Positions 8,734 through 18,257 are shown, counted from the first letter of the stretch. The stretch: DNA of 64,000 nt from Roseobacter sp. (GCA_015665415.1 JADFAE010000015.1:1-64000); one strand, 5' to 3'. Numbers and translations are program-made. The notes: a model not told the origin generated them from the sequence alone.

Positions 8734-8765
8734 AACGGGGCTCGCATTCACATGCGGGCCCCGTT
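8734..8765. terminator. Bidirectional terminator-like hairpin between etfA and the next convergent gene
   Basis: Outer arms AACGGGGC / GCCCCGTT and inner arms CGCAT / ATGCG form a nearly continuous 14-pair stem with a 4-base loop. It lies between two convergent genes, has a short T stretch on the etfA strand, and could serve both. Confidence 0.65.
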
Positions 8766-8811
8766 TGCCGTGTTAGTCATCACGTCGGCCACCAAAGCCA
8801 TCGCGAGGATC

Positions 8812-9636
8812 TCAATCGTGCCGGGCCAGCTCCTGTAGCCGCTCTGCCAGGGTGCAGCCGATGCGGACATGCTCTGCGGGGCCCAGCACATGTTGCGCCG
8901 CAGGAAGATCCAGCTCGCCCATGACCATGCCATCAAAATCATCGACCCGTCCGGCCGGCGCTGCGGTGACCTCCACCAGCCCCCTGACCTGAGCGCGCAG
9001 GGATTTGAGCATCTTGCTGTCGACCAGAACCGGCTCTTGGCCAAAGGCCGCGCTGCCCGTCAGCTCATAGCTGGCCCGCAACAGGATCACCCGCCCCTCC
9101 AGCGACTTGATCAGCTGATGCATGCGGGTCAACCAGACCTCTTGCAGATGCGCCCGCAGCTGATCAAACCGCTCCTCGGACAGCGCCTGCAGCGTGGTCA
9201 GCAGATGTTTGTTGAAATGAAACTCGGTATAGTCGACTTCGGGGAACAATTGTTTCAACGGCGGTTGCGCCTGCAGAAACCGGTCGTTGCGCCGCGGGTG
9301 CACCCGGTAATAGCGGTTCGATATATTCTGCGCGCCCATCACTTGCAGCACCGTGTATTCGGCGTTGCGCGCGACAGCCAACAAGGCCTCATCCGTCGCA
9401 AACGTGTCCAGCCCGGCATTGACCGCCGCCAGATTGACGCAAGGAGTTTTCAACAAAGATTCGCTAACATCCGACAGCGGCGTCTCGACAAAACGGCCAA
9501 ATACCTCGGTCCCCCCCAGGAACGCGATATATGGTTTTGTCAGATCCCGTTTGGGGCCACGTACTGGCAGCCGCGATCCGGCATAGCAGCACGTTCCCCC
9601 CGAAAGCGCCCCAGCGCTTTTGAGTTCGTAGCTCAT
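8812..9636 (-). CDS. DUF6473-like protein of unknown function
   Basis: 274-residue soluble protein. The N-terminal CCYAGSRLPVRGP segment followed by PYIAFLGGTEVFGRFV is what I associate with the DUF6473 family of Rhodobacterales. A hydrophobic beta-alpha-beta stretch (PCVNLAAVNAGLD, YTVLQVMGAQNISNRYY) suggests an alpha/beta fold with a nucleotide-binding or GSCFA/SGNH-like arrangement. Late in the protein, EGRVILLRASYEL and VEVTAAP add further strands. No catalytic motif can be assigned. The ATG at 9636 follows GGTGGGAG. It is convergent with etfA and divergent from hbd, so it is its own unit. Confidence 0.6.
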   Translation of the reverse strand: MSYELKSAGALSGGTCCYAGSRLPVRGPKRDLTKPYIAFLGGTEVFGRFVETPLSDVSESLLKTPCVNLAAVNAGLDTFATDEALLAVARNAEYTVLQVMGAQNISNRYYRVHPRRNDRFLQAQPPLKQLFPEVDYTEFHFNKHLLTTLQALSEERFDQLRAHLQEVWLTRMHQLIKSLEGRVILLRASYELTGSAAFGQEPVLVDSKMLKSLRAQVRGLVEVTAAPAGRVDDFDGMVMGELDLPAAQHVLGPAEHVRIGCTLAERLQELARHD

Positions 9637-9792
9637 GGCTCCCACCTTTTATTCACCCAAGGATCACTTTGGGCGGGAAAGATTGCAAATTCCCTAAAGT
9701 TAAATTTCACCTAAAATTCCGGGCGTGCAGCCTTGTGCCTGCCCCAAGCCGCCCGATAAGATCGCGGCGCAGGCAATTCAGGAGCCATGGGT

Positions 9793-10668
9793 ATGGAAAT
9801 CAAGAAAATCGGCATCATCGGCGCAGGCCAAATGGGCAACGGCATCGCTCACGTCATGGCGCTTGCGGGTTATGATGTTGTTTTGAATGATGTAAATCAG
9901 CAATCCTTGGATGCGGCGATCAGCACGATTCACAAAAACCTGACCCGCCAGGCCGACCGCGGCAAGATCACCGAAGACGATGTTTCACAGACCCTGGCCC
10001 GGATTGTTCCAACCCTGACGCTGGCCGATGTCGGTGCCACGGATCTGGTGATCGAGGCCGCAACCGAACGCGAAACCGTCAAGCAGGCGATCTTTGAGGA
10101 TCTGCAACCGCATCTGTTGCCGCATACGATTCTCACCTCCAATACCTCCTCGATCTCCATCACCCGCCTGGCCAGCCGCACCGACCGCCCGGAACGCTTC
10201 ATGGGCTTTCACTTCATGAACCCGGTCCCGATCATGCAGTTGGTCGAATTGATCCGCGGCATTGCCACCGATGAAGAGACCTTTGCCAGCTGCCGCACCG
10301 TGGTGGAACGGCTGGGCAAAACCGCCGCCAGCGCCGAGGACTTCCCCGCCTTCATCGTCAACCGCATCCTGATGCCAATGATCAACGAGGCGGTCTATAC
10401 GCTTTACGAAGGGGTCGGGTCGGTCAAGTCTATCGATGAGTCGATGAAACTGGGGGCCAATCACCCCATGGGCCCGCTGGAACTGGCAGATTTCATCGGC
10501 CTGGACACCTGTCTTGCCATCATGAACGTTCTGCACGAAGGCCTGGCAGATACCAAATACCGCCCCTGCCCGCTGTTGACCAAATATGTCGAGGCCGGCT
10601 GGCTGGGCCGCAAAACTCAGCGCGGCTTTTACGACTACCGCGGTGACTCCCCCGTCCCAACCCGCTAA
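9793..10668 (+). CDS. hbd: 3-hydroxybutyryl-CoA dehydrogenase
   Basis: NAD(P)-dependent interconversion of 3-hydroxybutyryl-CoA and acetoacetyl-CoA, used in butyrate/PHB and fatty acid metabolism. The 291-residue length is standard. The Rossmann motif GAGQMGNGIAHVMALAG is at residues 8-24. The catalytic His lies in FMGFHFMNPVP. The dimerisation/active-site segments FIVNRIL and GANHPMGPLELADFIGLDT are present. Two ATGs lie six bases apart; the second (9793) has AGGAG at proper spacing and is chosen. Its closeness to etfBA is common in alphaproteobacteria and suits a role in short-chain acyl-CoA turnover. Confidence 0.95.
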   Translation: MEIKKIGIIGAGQMGNGIAHVMALAGYDVVLNDVNQQSLDAAISTIHKNLTRQADRGKITEDDVSQTLARIVPTLTLADVGATDLVIEAATERETVKQAIFEDLQPHLLPHTILTSNTSSISITRLASRTDRPERFMGFHFMNPVPIMQLVELIRGIATDEETFASCRTVVERLGKTAASAEDFPAFIVNRILMPMINEAVYTLYEGVGSVKSIDESMKLGANHPMGPLELADFIGLDTCLAIMNVLHEGLADTKYRPCPLLTKYVEAGWLGRKTQRGFYDYRGDSPVPTR

Positions 10669-10924
10669 CGCGCACCGCTGATCCAACCCCTGCCGCTGCT
10701 TCGGAGCCCTCATCGCCTGACGCCCGCAGGACGGCGGCGCGGACAGGGCGCAAGCCAAATTGCGGAGGCTCCGCGCCCGGCGGGCGTGGACACCGTCATT
10801 TTGCTTGGGACAGGGCCAAGGCGCTGTCACGCAGGGATCAGGGGATGCGGGCTTCGGAGTTGCTGCTTTGGTGAGTCAGAAGCTGAAACAGGCTTTGGCC
10901 AAGACCCAGCACAGATCTCTTTGT

Positions 10925-11818
10925 TCAAGCTTCGTCTTCGAGGCCCAGAGTATGCTCCCGCAGCCAGGCCATGAAGCCACGCGGGTCGCTTTGCAGCTGC
11001 GCCATCTGTTCTTCGTTCAAAGGTGCGCCCACCACCGGTGCCTGCGGTTTATTGCAGGAGCGAACGATCTCGTGCAGCAGCAGACCCTGGCGCAGAATCG
11101 GTGAGATCTTGTTGGCGATCTGATAGCTGCGAGAATTGCTGCCCGGGAAGAAGATCGGCACCACCCGCGCGCCTGAGCGGCGGATCAACTGGGCGGTGAA
11201 GACATTCCATTCCTGCTCGATTGCCGGACCAAACCAGGTATCAGAAGACATCACTACGCCCGAGGGAAACAGCGCCACGACGCCGCCATCCTTGAGATGC
11301 GCCATGGTCTTGGCGCGCATTTCCACCATCTTTTTCTGCGCTTCGGGATCATGGGGAAAGGGCACCGGGATCATGAAAGAGGTCGCGGCCTCGTCCAGAC
11401 CGGTCAGAACAGAGCGCGTGAGAATGCGATAGTCCTGACGCACCCGGCCAATCAGGTCGGCAAAGATCATGCCATCAACCATCCCGTGGGGGTGGTTGGC
11501 CACGATCACCACCGGGCCCTCACCCGGAATACGATCGATCTGCTCTTGCGGGGTCAACAGCTTGATGCCCATGATATTGAGCGCACCACGCCAGAACTTC
11601 TGGCCCCGGTATTCGGCATTCTGTTTCTCAAACCGGTTGACCATACGCAGAATGGTCAGCTTGCCGGTCACCCATTCAATGGCCTTGATGGCCAGTGAGG
11701 TCCAACGGTCATCAAAGGAGTTGGCATAGGTCAGGGTGCGGCGGTCATAGACCTCGCCACTGCCGTCTTCGGCCTCCGGCGCAATGCCGGCTTTTTCCTC
11801 ATGTGCGGTATCCGCCAC
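10925..11818 (-). CDS. Lysophospholipid acyltransferase family protein
   Basis: 297-residue PlsC-type acyltransferase that would transfer an acyl chain to a lysophospholipid or other lyso-lipid at the inner membrane. The catalytic HX4D box is NHPHGMVD (about residue 108). A PFPHDPEAQKK region and the FPSGV block follow (usual FPEG, here with Ser). It lacks long membrane segments. The start is a GTG. It is the first gene of the leftward strand after HPr, separated from it by 33 bases, and may belong to the same transcript as the HPr-ChvGI block. The exact lipid substrate is not determined. Confidence 0.85.
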   Translation of the reverse strand: MADTAHEEKAGIAPEAEDGSGEVYDRRTLTYANSFDDRWTSLAIKAIEWVTGKLTILRMVNRFEKQNAEYRGQKFWRGALNIMGIKLLTPQEQIDRIPGEGPVVIVANHPHGMVDGMIFADLIGRVRQDYRILTRSVLTGLDEAATSFMIPVPFPHDPEAQKKMVEMRAKTMAHLKDGGVVALFPSGVVMSSDTWFGPAIEQEWNVFTAQLIRRSGARVVPIFFPGSNSRSYQIANKISPILRQGLLLHEIVRSCNKPQAPVVGAPLNEEQMAQLQSDPRGFMAWLREHTLGLEDEA

Positions 11819-11851
11819 TGTGCCATTCCCGTCTGTTCGAAGGGGCCGAGG

Positions 11852-12121
11852 TCAAAAGCCCTCGCCGAATTTGTCGGCCACCAGAGCCTGTACTGCTTCA
11901 GCAAGAGCACCAGCATCCGGCCCCGAAGTCTCGACGTCAATAGTCGTTCCTTTCGAGGCTGCCAACATCAAAAGCCCCATAATGCTGTCGCCCGAGGCAG
12001 ACATTCCGTCCTTGGAAACCTCTGCCGTGGCATCAAAGCCTTCGACAACCTCCACCAGCTTGGCTGAGGCGCGGGCATGAAGCCCCTTTTCGTTCACGAT
12101 TTTCAATGTCTTCAAAGTCAT
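11852..12121 (-). CDS. HPr family phosphocarrier protein
   Basis: 89-residue phosphocarrier. His15 lies in EKGLHARAS, the site phosphorylated by EI-type proteins, and Ser46 lies in SASGDSIMGL, the site used by HPr kinase. Both sites being present fits the hprK gene three genes upstream. Its start directly abuts the stop of the EIIA-Man gene (no gap). No PTS permease is near, so a regulatory rather than sugar-transport job is inferred, as in other alphaproteobacterial nitrogen-type PTS clusters. Confidence 0.95.
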   Translation of the reverse strand: MTLKTLKIVNEKGLHARASAKLVEVVEGFDATAEVSKDGMSASGDSIMGLLMLAASKGTTIDVETSGPDAGALAEAVQALVADKFGEGF

Positions 12122-12529
12122 TTAGCGCGCCTGCTCCCCATCGGGATTAACATTTTGACAGTTGATATACTTGCGTCCTGCCTCCATCGCCTGACGCACG
12201 GCCTCGCCCACAACAAGGTGGCGGGATTTGGCCAGCTTGATCAAAAGAGGCAGGTTTGCTCCGTACAAAATGCGCCTGTTGGCCGGTGTACAGGCGCGCA
12301 GGCTGAGATTGGAAGGCGAGCCACCAAAGAGGTCGGTCACCACCACCACGCCATCGCCGGTATCAACCTTGTCGGCCGCAATGCAGATTTCACATTGCTT
12401 GTCTTCACGATCGTCATCCGGTCCGATTGCAATCGCCAGAAGATTGGGCTGCGCCCCCACGACATGCTCCACAGCGGCCAGGTATTCCCTGGCCAGCCCG
12501 CCATGCGCCACGATCACGATCCCGATCAA
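12122..12529 (-). CDS. PTS EIIA component, mannose family
   Basis: 135-residue EIIA-Man-like domain protein. The phosphorylatable His is in VIVAHGGLA (His9), and DGVVVVTDLFGGSPSNLS is the family's second signature. There is no fused IIB domain and no IIC/IID gene nearby, so it is a regulatory EIIA that takes phosphate from HPr. It starts with TTG, with GGAG eight bases upstream; no better start exists. It is packed between rapZ and the HPr gene. Confidence 0.92.
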   Translation of the reverse strand: MIGIVIVAHGGLAREYLAAVEHVVGAQPNLLAIAIGPDDDREDKQCEICIAADKVDTGDGVVVVTDLFGGSPSNLSLRACTPANRRILYGANLPLLIKLAKSRHLVVGEAVRQAMEAGRKYINCQNVNPDGEQAR

Positions 12530-12550
12530 CCCTGCAACTCCGTCTCTCTG

Positions 12551-13411
12551 CTAGCTTTGCAGCTCGCGGTGTCTAATTGACACCTGCTGGCCCTGTTCCG
12601 CAAGGGCTTTCGCAAGGGTTTCTGCCAGTGTCACCGAACGATGCTGCCCGCCGGTGCAGCCAAAGGCAATCGACAGATGCGATTTACCCTCTGCCCGATA
12701 GGCCGGCAACAGGAAACAGGTCAGATCCAGAACCCGGGCAAAGAACCCTTCATAGCGCGGATCCGCCCTGACATGGGCCTGCACCTGCGCATCGCGCCCA
12801 TTCAGCTGACGCAGCTCTGCCTGCCAATAGGGATTGGCCAGGAACCGGCAATCAAAGACCAGATCAACGCTGCGCGGCACCCCCCGTTTGTAAGAAAAAC
12901 TCTGCAGCGAGAGCGCCAGCTTGCGGCCCTCGGGCGCAAACAGCAGCTCGATTTCCGCTTTCAGCTGATGCACATTCATATCCGAAGTATCCATCAGCAA
13001 ATTGGCCCGCTCGCGAATCGGTGCCATCAGGCTCAGCTCGCGCTGAACGCCAACAGCGGGCGTCTCTGCGGGGGCCATGGGATGGCGACGTCGGGTTTCG
13101 GAATAGCGCTGCAGCAGAATCTCAGGGCGGGCATCCAGATACAGCACCGAAAGCTCGCAGCCCTCTTGCGCTTCCAACAGGTCAATCACATCCAGCAGGG
13201 CCGCCGGCGAGAAATCCCGGTTGCGACTGTCCAATCCCAAAGCCATCGGCCCCGCCACCCCGGCCGCAGAGACCAGCCCCGGCAACAGGCGCATCGGCAG
13301 GTTGTCAATGGCTTCAAAACCGAGATCCTCCAGCACATTGATCGCAGTGGTCCGCCCCGCCCCAGAGGGGCCGGTCACCAGCACAATCGGCTTAGCCTTG
13401 GCCTCAGACAT
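12551..13411 (-). CDS. rapZ: RNase adapter RapZ-type nucleotide-binding protein
   Basis: 286-residue P-loop protein of the RapZ/YvcJ family. In enterobacteria RapZ delivers a small RNA to RNase E and senses glucosamine-6-phosphate; in alphaproteobacteria the role is less known. The P-loop reads GPSGAGRTT, with Arg where the Walker Lys is usual. FEAIDNLP and the C-terminal FGCTGGQHRSV are family hallmarks. Its start overlaps the hprK end by eight bases. The pairing with HprK and EIIA-Man is conserved in the class. Confidence 0.93.
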   Translation of the reverse strand: MSEAKAKPIVLVTGPSGAGRTTAINVLEDLGFEAIDNLPMRLLPGLVSAAGVAGPMALGLDSRNRDFSPAALLDVIDLLEAQEGCELSVLYLDARPEILLQRYSETRRRHPMAPAETPAVGVQRELSLMAPIRERANLLMDTSDMNVHQLKAEIELLFAPEGRKLALSLQSFSYKRGVPRSVDLVFDCRFLANPYWQAELRQLNGRDAQVQAHVRADPRYEGFFARVLDLTCFLLPAYRAEGKSHLSIAFGCTGGQHRSVTLAETLAKALAEQGQQVSIRHRELQS

Positions 13412-13844
13412 CGGGATCCATCACTCCAGCTTTGAGAAATTGCAGCAGCGCGGCAGCAAAGTGCGCCGCCTGCACCCGGTAAAAGACCATGAGATCCTGC
13501 CCCAGCAGCGCCGCGTGACGGCGGCGTGGGAGACGCTCGGTTTCAAGACGGTCCATCTCGACTATAGCACAGAGCGGAACCGGCCCCTGTGATGCGGCCC
13601 GCAAAATCCCCAGGTGCCTGGCCTCGATGAGCCCGGCCAAGCTGTCCGGGGCGTTGGCCATGACCTGCCCCCCCTGCCGCCAGAGCTGCACTCGGTCATC
13701 CGCCACCAGATCCGCGCCATAGCCCATTAGCTGCAAAGCCAGAGTAGATTTGCCGCTGCCCGAGGCCCCGCGGATCAAAAGCCCACGTCCGGCAAGCGCC
13801 ACACAACTGGCATGCTCGGTCTGACTGGGGGCAACTTGGGGCAT
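13404..13844 (-). CDS. hprK: Short HPr kinase/phosphorylase
   Basis: 146-residue catalytic-domain-only HprK. The P-loop GASGSGKST is at about residues 26-34, the conserved HAS is at 11-13, and a LVADDRV strand holds the acidic pair. Firmicute HprK has about 310 residues with an N-terminal domain; alphaproteobacterial forms are short like this one. It would phosphorylate HPr on Ser46. The ATG at 13844 lies seven bases after the chvG stop with no clear Shine-Dalgarno, so coupling to chvG translation is likely. Confidence 0.9.
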   Translation of the reverse strand: MPQVAPSQTEHASCVALAGRGLLIRGASGSGKSTLALQLMGYGADLVADDRVQLWRQGGQVMANAPDSLAGLIEARHLGILRAASQGPVPLCAIVEMDRLETERLPRRRHAALLGQDLMVFYRVQAAHFAAALLQFLKAGVMDPDV

Positions 13845-13850
13845 CACTAA

Positions 13851-15566
13851 TCAGACAGGCAGGCCAACAACAAATCGGGCCCCCAAGGGCTCAGAGGTGA
13901 CATCCGCTTCGGTGGGGCGAATATTCTCGGCCCAAACCACGCCGCCGTGCGCTTCGACGATCTGTTTCGAGATCGCCAGCCCCAGGCCGGAGTTATTGCC
14001 AAAATGCTCCATGGGGCGCTGCGAATAGAAGCGTTTGAAGACTTTCGACAGTGCCTGTTCGGGAATACCGGGACCGGTGTCTTCGACCACGACCAACACC
14101 CGATTGTCACGGCGCCGGGCCCAGACCCTTATGGCATCCCCTTCTTCGCAAAAGGAAATCGCATTGGTGATCAGATTGACAAAGACCTGGGCCAGACGCG
14201 CCTCCAACCCCTGGATCATCACCGGGTGTTGCGGCAGATCGGTGATATAGTCGATCTCCTTGGCGCGGGCATCCTCTCCCAGATACTGGTTCAGATTGCC
14301 CAGCATCTTGAGCAGGTCGAACTCTTCCTCTTCCTCTTTCACCAGCTCCGCATCCAGCCGCGAGGCATTGGAGATATCGCTGACCAGCCGGTCCAGGCGA
14401 CGCACGTCATGTTCGATCACTTCCATCAGCTTTTCTCGCTGATCATCCCGCTTGACCATGCGCAGGGTGCCAACAGCCGATTGCAGGCTTGCCAGCGGGT
14501 TCTTGATCTCATGGGCCACATCTGCAGCAAATTGTTCGTTGCTGTCGATCCGGCTGTAGAGCGCCTTGACCATGCCCCGCAGCGCCCGGCTCAGGCGGCC
14601 GATCTCATCGGGGCGCGCCGAAAGATCCGGGATTCGCACCCGCCCCGGCTGCGCCTTTCGGGCATCACGATCACGGCCCAGTTCGGCGGCTTCGGCCAGA
14701 TCGGCCAGCGGATTGGCAATGGTAGAGGCCAGCACCAGACTGAGCCCAACGGAGACCAGCAAGGCAATGATGAAAATCTGCAAGACACGTTCGCGCTCAC
14801 CACGCACCAGAGCGTCGATCTCTCCCGCTGGAGAGGCCAGCGCAACAGTGCCGATCACCGTCCCATTGCTGTAGATCGGAGCCACCGCAGAAAAGACCGA
14901 ACCGCCATCCGTGTCAGTCACCAGCTCGATCTGTGCCGCACCAGCCAGGGACTGTTGCGCCAGCTTGCGCAGCTGCTCCTCCAGCGGCTTGATATCGGCT
15001 TGGTCCGGCCCGCTCGACTGGAACACCCCTCCGAGGGCGGACCACAGCGTCGACAGGCCGTCGGAAATCAACGTGCGAGTCTTGGCGCCTTCGTTCAGTG
15101 CATTGAGCGCATCCGGGCGTTCAACCCCGGTCACCTGCGCCACCAGCACCCCGGAGCTATCAAAGACAAAGGCCTCGACCCCGCCGCGCAGGGTCAACCC
15201 ACCCAGGGTATCTGCCACATCAATCCCATCGCCTGTTGTCAGGCTGACAGCCCCGGCAGAGGGCATCACCGCCTCAAAGACATCGGCAATCAGGGAGACC
15301 TCGGCCACCAGCGCGCCAGCCCGCTGCTTGATCAGGCTCTGACGCGAGGAGTTGAGATAAAGCACCCCGGTCACCAACAGGATCAAGGCAATAAGATTGA
15401 AGGTGATGATCTTGCGGGTCAGCGGCGACCCCTTCAGCGAGAAAAAACCTCGCCGGGCCCGCTTGACCTGCATTTCGGCCACAACGGTCTGATCCGGCGC
15501 GACCCAATCGTCGCCCAGAACCACATCGCCATCCTGCTGACCTGTCGTCAGTCCCGTGTCACGCAT
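13851..15566 (-). CDS. chvG: Sensor histidine kinase ChvG (ExoS-type)
   Basis: 571-residue membrane kinase of the ChvG/ChvI envelope- and acid-sensing system. Layout: a cytoplasmic N-tail (1-50), TM1 (about 54-72), a periplasmic sensor region (73-260), TM2 (about 262-282), HAMP, then the HisKA box with phospho-acceptor His352 in AADVAHEIKNPL. The HATPase follows with VEDTGPGIP (G1) and NSGLGLAISKQ (G2). Its response regulator chvI starts 33 bases upstream and hprK follows directly. In rhizobia the periplasmic inhibitor is ExoR; none is seen here. Confidence 0.95.
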   Translation of the reverse strand: MRDTGLTTGQQDGDVVLGDDWVAPDQTVVAEMQVKRARRGFFSLKGSPLTRKIITFNLIALILLVTGVLYLNSSRQSLIKQRAGALVAEVSLIADVFEAVMPSAGAVSLTTGDGIDVADTLGGLTLRGGVEAFVFDSSGVLVAQVTGVERPDALNALNEGAKTRTLISDGLSTLWSALGGVFQSSGPDQADIKPLEEQLRKLAQQSLAGAAQIELVTDTDGGSVFSAVAPIYSNGTVIGTVALASPAGEIDALVRGERERVLQIFIIALLVSVGLSLVLASTIANPLADLAEAAELGRDRDARKAQPGRVRIPDLSARPDEIGRLSRALRGMVKALYSRIDSNEQFAADVAHEIKNPLASLQSAVGTLRMVKRDDQREKLMEVIEHDVRRLDRLVSDISNASRLDAELVKEEEEEFDLLKMLGNLNQYLGEDARAKEIDYITDLPQHPVMIQGLEARLAQVFVNLITNAISFCEEGDAIRVWARRRDNRVLVVVEDTGPGIPEQALSKVFKRFYSQRPMEHFGNNSGLGLAISKQIVEAHGGVVWAENIRPTEADVTSEPLGARFVVGLPV

Positions 15567-15599
15567 TGATGCATGCCTCCCCGGTACAGGGCGCAGACC

Positions 15600-16304
15600 C
15601 TATTCTTCATTATAGCGATAGCCGATCCCATAGAGGGTCTCGATTGCCGCAAAATCGCCGTCCGCCGTCCGCATCTTCTTGCGCAGACGTTTGATGTGGC
15701 TGTCGATGGTTCTGTCGTCGACATAGACCTGGTCATCATAAGCAACATCCATCAACTGATCGCGGCTTTTGACAAAACCGGGACGCTGCGCCAGCGCTTG
15801 TAACAACAGGAATTCTGTGACCGTCAGCGAGACATCATTGCCTTTCCAGCTGACCGCATGCCGCAGCGGATCCATCCGCAGATTGCCCCGTTCCATCACC
15901 TTGGTCTCGGGGCTTTCGATGCCGACCTCTTCGCCGTTCAGCGCATCCTGACGCCGCAACAGGGCGCGGATCCGCTCTACCAATAGACGCTGCGAGAAGG
16001 GTTTTTTGACGTAGTCGTCCGCCCCCATTCGCAGGCCCAGAACCTCGTCGATCTCATCATCCTTGGAGGTGAGAAAGATCACCGGCATCTGGGTTTTCTG
16101 GCGCAGTCGCTGCAACAGATCCATCCCGTCCATGCGCGGCATCTTGATGTCGAGCACAGCCATATCCGGCAGTTTCTTGTTAAAGGCATCCAGTGCGGCC
16201 TGCCCATCATGATAGGTTTCGACCTCAAATCCTTCGGCCTCGAGTGTCATCGCCACCGAAGTCAAAATGTTGCGGTCATCATCCACCAAAGCAATCTTCG
16301 ACAT
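15600..16304 (-). CDS. chvI: Response regulator ChvI
   Basis: 234-residue OmpR-family regulator. The receiver domain has the acidic pair DDD at 8-10, phospho-acceptor Asp52 in [12 protein letters not shown], the conserved Thr in FLTSKDD, and Lys in YVKKPFS. The C-terminal winged helix (about 130-232) includes TVTEFLLL and [16 protein letters not shown]. It is the first gene of the chvI-chvG-hprK-rapZ-EIIA-HPr series and is divergent from pckA, so the shared 354-base region may hold control sites for both. Confidence 0.96.
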   Translation of the reverse strand: MSKIALVDDDRNILTSVAMTLEAEGFEVETYHDGQAALDAFNKKLPDMAVLDIKMPRMDGMDLLQRLRQKTQMPVIFLTSKDDEIDEVLGLRMGADDYVKKPFSQRLLVERIRALLRRQDALNGEEVGIESPETKVMERGNLRMDPLRHAVSWKGNDVSLTVTEFLLLQALAQRPGFVKSRDQLMDVAYDDQVYVDDRTIDSHIKRLRKKMRTADGDFAAIETLYGIGYRYNEE

Positions 16305-16658
16305 TGGATTTGCCCCTAAATCTGCTCTGTTATTGCCTGTATTTTTTTTACCTTAATCGCTGTTCTCGACCGCCGAATCAATCCCCATTGGCGAATCGCG
16401 GTAATCTTTGGACATAATTAGGGCAAAAATGTCTTATCATCCGCTGAACATTGCTGCGCGAATAGGCAGCGGCCATAATGGTTGCGCTAAACCGGGATTT
16501 GATGGCGCTAACTGCGCCAAACCGTCCTGTTCAGTCATGGAACCGTCATGTTATGAGCTGCCCAGCCGGTGTCGCTACCGGCCCTTCTGCCCCGATCTGC
16601 CTTGGGGCGCAGCTTTTAATCTATGCGGCAAACATTGCCGGCACAGGAGAGAGAACAC
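16305..16658. other. Divergent chvI/pckA control region with GCGCYAA repeats
   Basis: 354 bases with no gene seen. Three copies of GCGCYAA lie at 16484, 16505 and 16514. The first and third extend to an 11-base match (GCGCTAAACCG / GCGCCAAACCG, one mismatch) spaced exactly 30 bases. The middle copy is part of a loose palindrome around GGCGCT (16498-16515), the kind of centre favoured by LacI-family regulators. The pckA ribosome-binding site is the AGGAGAGAG at 16645-16653. Confidence 0.45.
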
Positions 16659-18257
16659 ATGGCATCTGGACGGGTTAACCCGAATTTCCGCCTCGAGGAT
16701 CAAGGTATCGAGGGTCTGGGCAATGTCCATTACAACCTCATGGAGCCTGCGCTTGTCGAAGCCGCACTGAAGCGCGACGAAGGCACCCTGGGCAATGGTG
16801 GCGCTTTCCTCGTCACCACCGGCAAGTTCACCGGTCGCTCCCCCAAGGACAAGCACGTTGTCAAATCCGACAGCGTCAAGGACACCATCTGGTGGGAAAA
16901 CAACGCCGAAATGAGCCCCGAAGGCTTCGACAACCTCTATGTCGACATGCTGGAGCACATGAAGGGCGGCGACTACCACGTGCAGGATCTGGTTGGCGGT
17001 GCCGACCCCAAGCATTCGATCAATGTCCGCATGGTCACCGAGCTGGCCTGGCACGGGCTGTTCATCCGCACCATGCTGCGTCGCCCCGAGCGCGAAGACC
17101 TGAACGATTTTGTGGCCGACTTTACCGTCATCAACTGCCCCAGCTTCCAGGCTGACCCCAAGCGTCACGACTGCCGCTCTGAAACCGTCATCGCGATGAA
17201 CTTTGACCGCAAGATGATCCTGATCGGTGGCACCGAATATGCTGGTGAAAACAAGAAATCTGTCTTTACCCTGCTGAACTACCTGCTGCCCGAAAAAGGC
17301 ATCATGCCGATGCATTGCTCGGCCAACCACGCCAAGGGCAACCCGGTCGACACGGCGGTGTTCTTTGGCCTGTCCGGCACCGGCAAGACCACCCTGTCTG
17401 CCGATCCCGACCGCGTGCTTATCGGCGACGATGAGCACGGCTGGGCCGACAACGGCACCTTCAACTTTGAGGGCGGCTGCTACGCCAAGACCATCAGCCT
17501 CAACCCCGAGGCTGAGCCGGAAATCTACGCCACCACCTCCAAGTTCGGCACCGTGATCGAAAACATGGTCTTTGACGAAGAGACCAAGGAATTGGATTTC
17601 GAGGACGACAGCCTCACCGCCAACATGCGCTGCGCCTACCCGCTGCACTACATTTCCAACGCCTCGCAGAGCGCAACCGGTGGCCACCCCAAGAACATCA
17701 TCATGCTGACATGTGATGCCTTTGGCGTGTTGCCTCCCATCGCGCGGCTGACCCCGGCGCAGGCCATGTATCACTTCCTCTCCGGCTTCACCTCCAAAGT
17801 GGCCGGCACCGAGCGCGGCGTGACTGAGCCAGAGCCCACATTCTCCACCTGCTTTGGCGCGCCCTTCATGCCACGTCGCCCCGAAGTCTATGGCAACCTG
17901 CTGCGTGAAAAGATCGCTGCCCACGGCGCAACCTGCTGGCTGGTCAACACGGGCTGGACCGGTGGTGCCTATGGCGTTGGCTCGCGCATGCCGATCCGCG
18001 CCACCCGCGCGCTGCTGACCGCCGCGCTCGAGGGCTCACTGGCCGAGGTCGAGTTCCGCAAGGACAGCAACTTTGGCTTTGACGTGCCGGTCTCTGTGCC
18101 TGGTGTTGCCGAAGTGCTGCTGGATCCCCGCCGCACCTGGGACGATCAGGCCGCCTATGACAAACAGGCCGCCAAACTGGTTGAAATGTTCTCGAACAAC
18201 TTCGAACAGTATCTGCCCTATATCGACGAAGACGTAAAAGCCGCCGCGATCAGCTAA
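16659..18257 (+). CDS. pckA: Phosphoenolpyruvate carboxykinase (ATP)
   Basis: Converts oxaloacetate and ATP to PEP, CO2 and ADP, the first committed gluconeogenic step. The 532-residue length suits the ATP-dependent type. The kinase P-loop is [13 protein letters not shown] (about residues 234-246), the metal-site [10 protein letters not shown] follows, and the [10 protein letters not shown] substrate loop is near residue 50. The ATG after AGGAGAGA is clear. It is divergent from chvI; in rhizobia the same neighbours occur and ChvGI influences central carbon use. It is followed by a strong terminator. Confidence 0.97.
   Translation: MASGRVNPNFRLEDQGIEGLGNVHYNLMEPALVEAALKRDEGTLGNGGAFLVTTGKFTGRSPKDKHVVKSDSVKDTIWWENNAEMSPEGFDNLYVDMLEHMKGGDYHVQDLVGGADPKHSINVRMVTELAWHGLFIRTMLRRPEREDLNDFVADFTVINCPSFQADPKRHDCRSETVIAMNFDRKMILIGGTEYAGENKKSVFTLLNYLLPEKGIMPMHCSANHAKGNPVDTAVFFGLSGTGKTTLSADPDRVLIGDDEHGWADNGTFNFEGGCYAKTISLNPEAEPEIYATTSKFGTVIENMVFDEETKELDFEDDSLTANMRCAYPLHYISNASQSATGGHPKNIIMLTCDAFGVLPPIARLTPAQAMYHFLSGFTSKVAGTERGVTEPEPTFSTCFGAPFMPRRPEVYGNLLREKIAAHGATCWLVNTGWTGGAYGVGSRMPIRATRALLTAALEGSLAEVEFRKDSNFGFDVPVSVPGVAEVLLDPRRTWDDQAAYDKQAAKLVEMFSNNFEQYLPYIDEDVKAAAIS

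Noticed and set aside
13947-15569. Long open frame opposite chvG
   Set aside because: Same reason; chvG domains are complete on the other strand.
16575-17924. 449-codon open frame opposite pckA
   Set aside because: Antisense shadow; pckA is conserved throughout.
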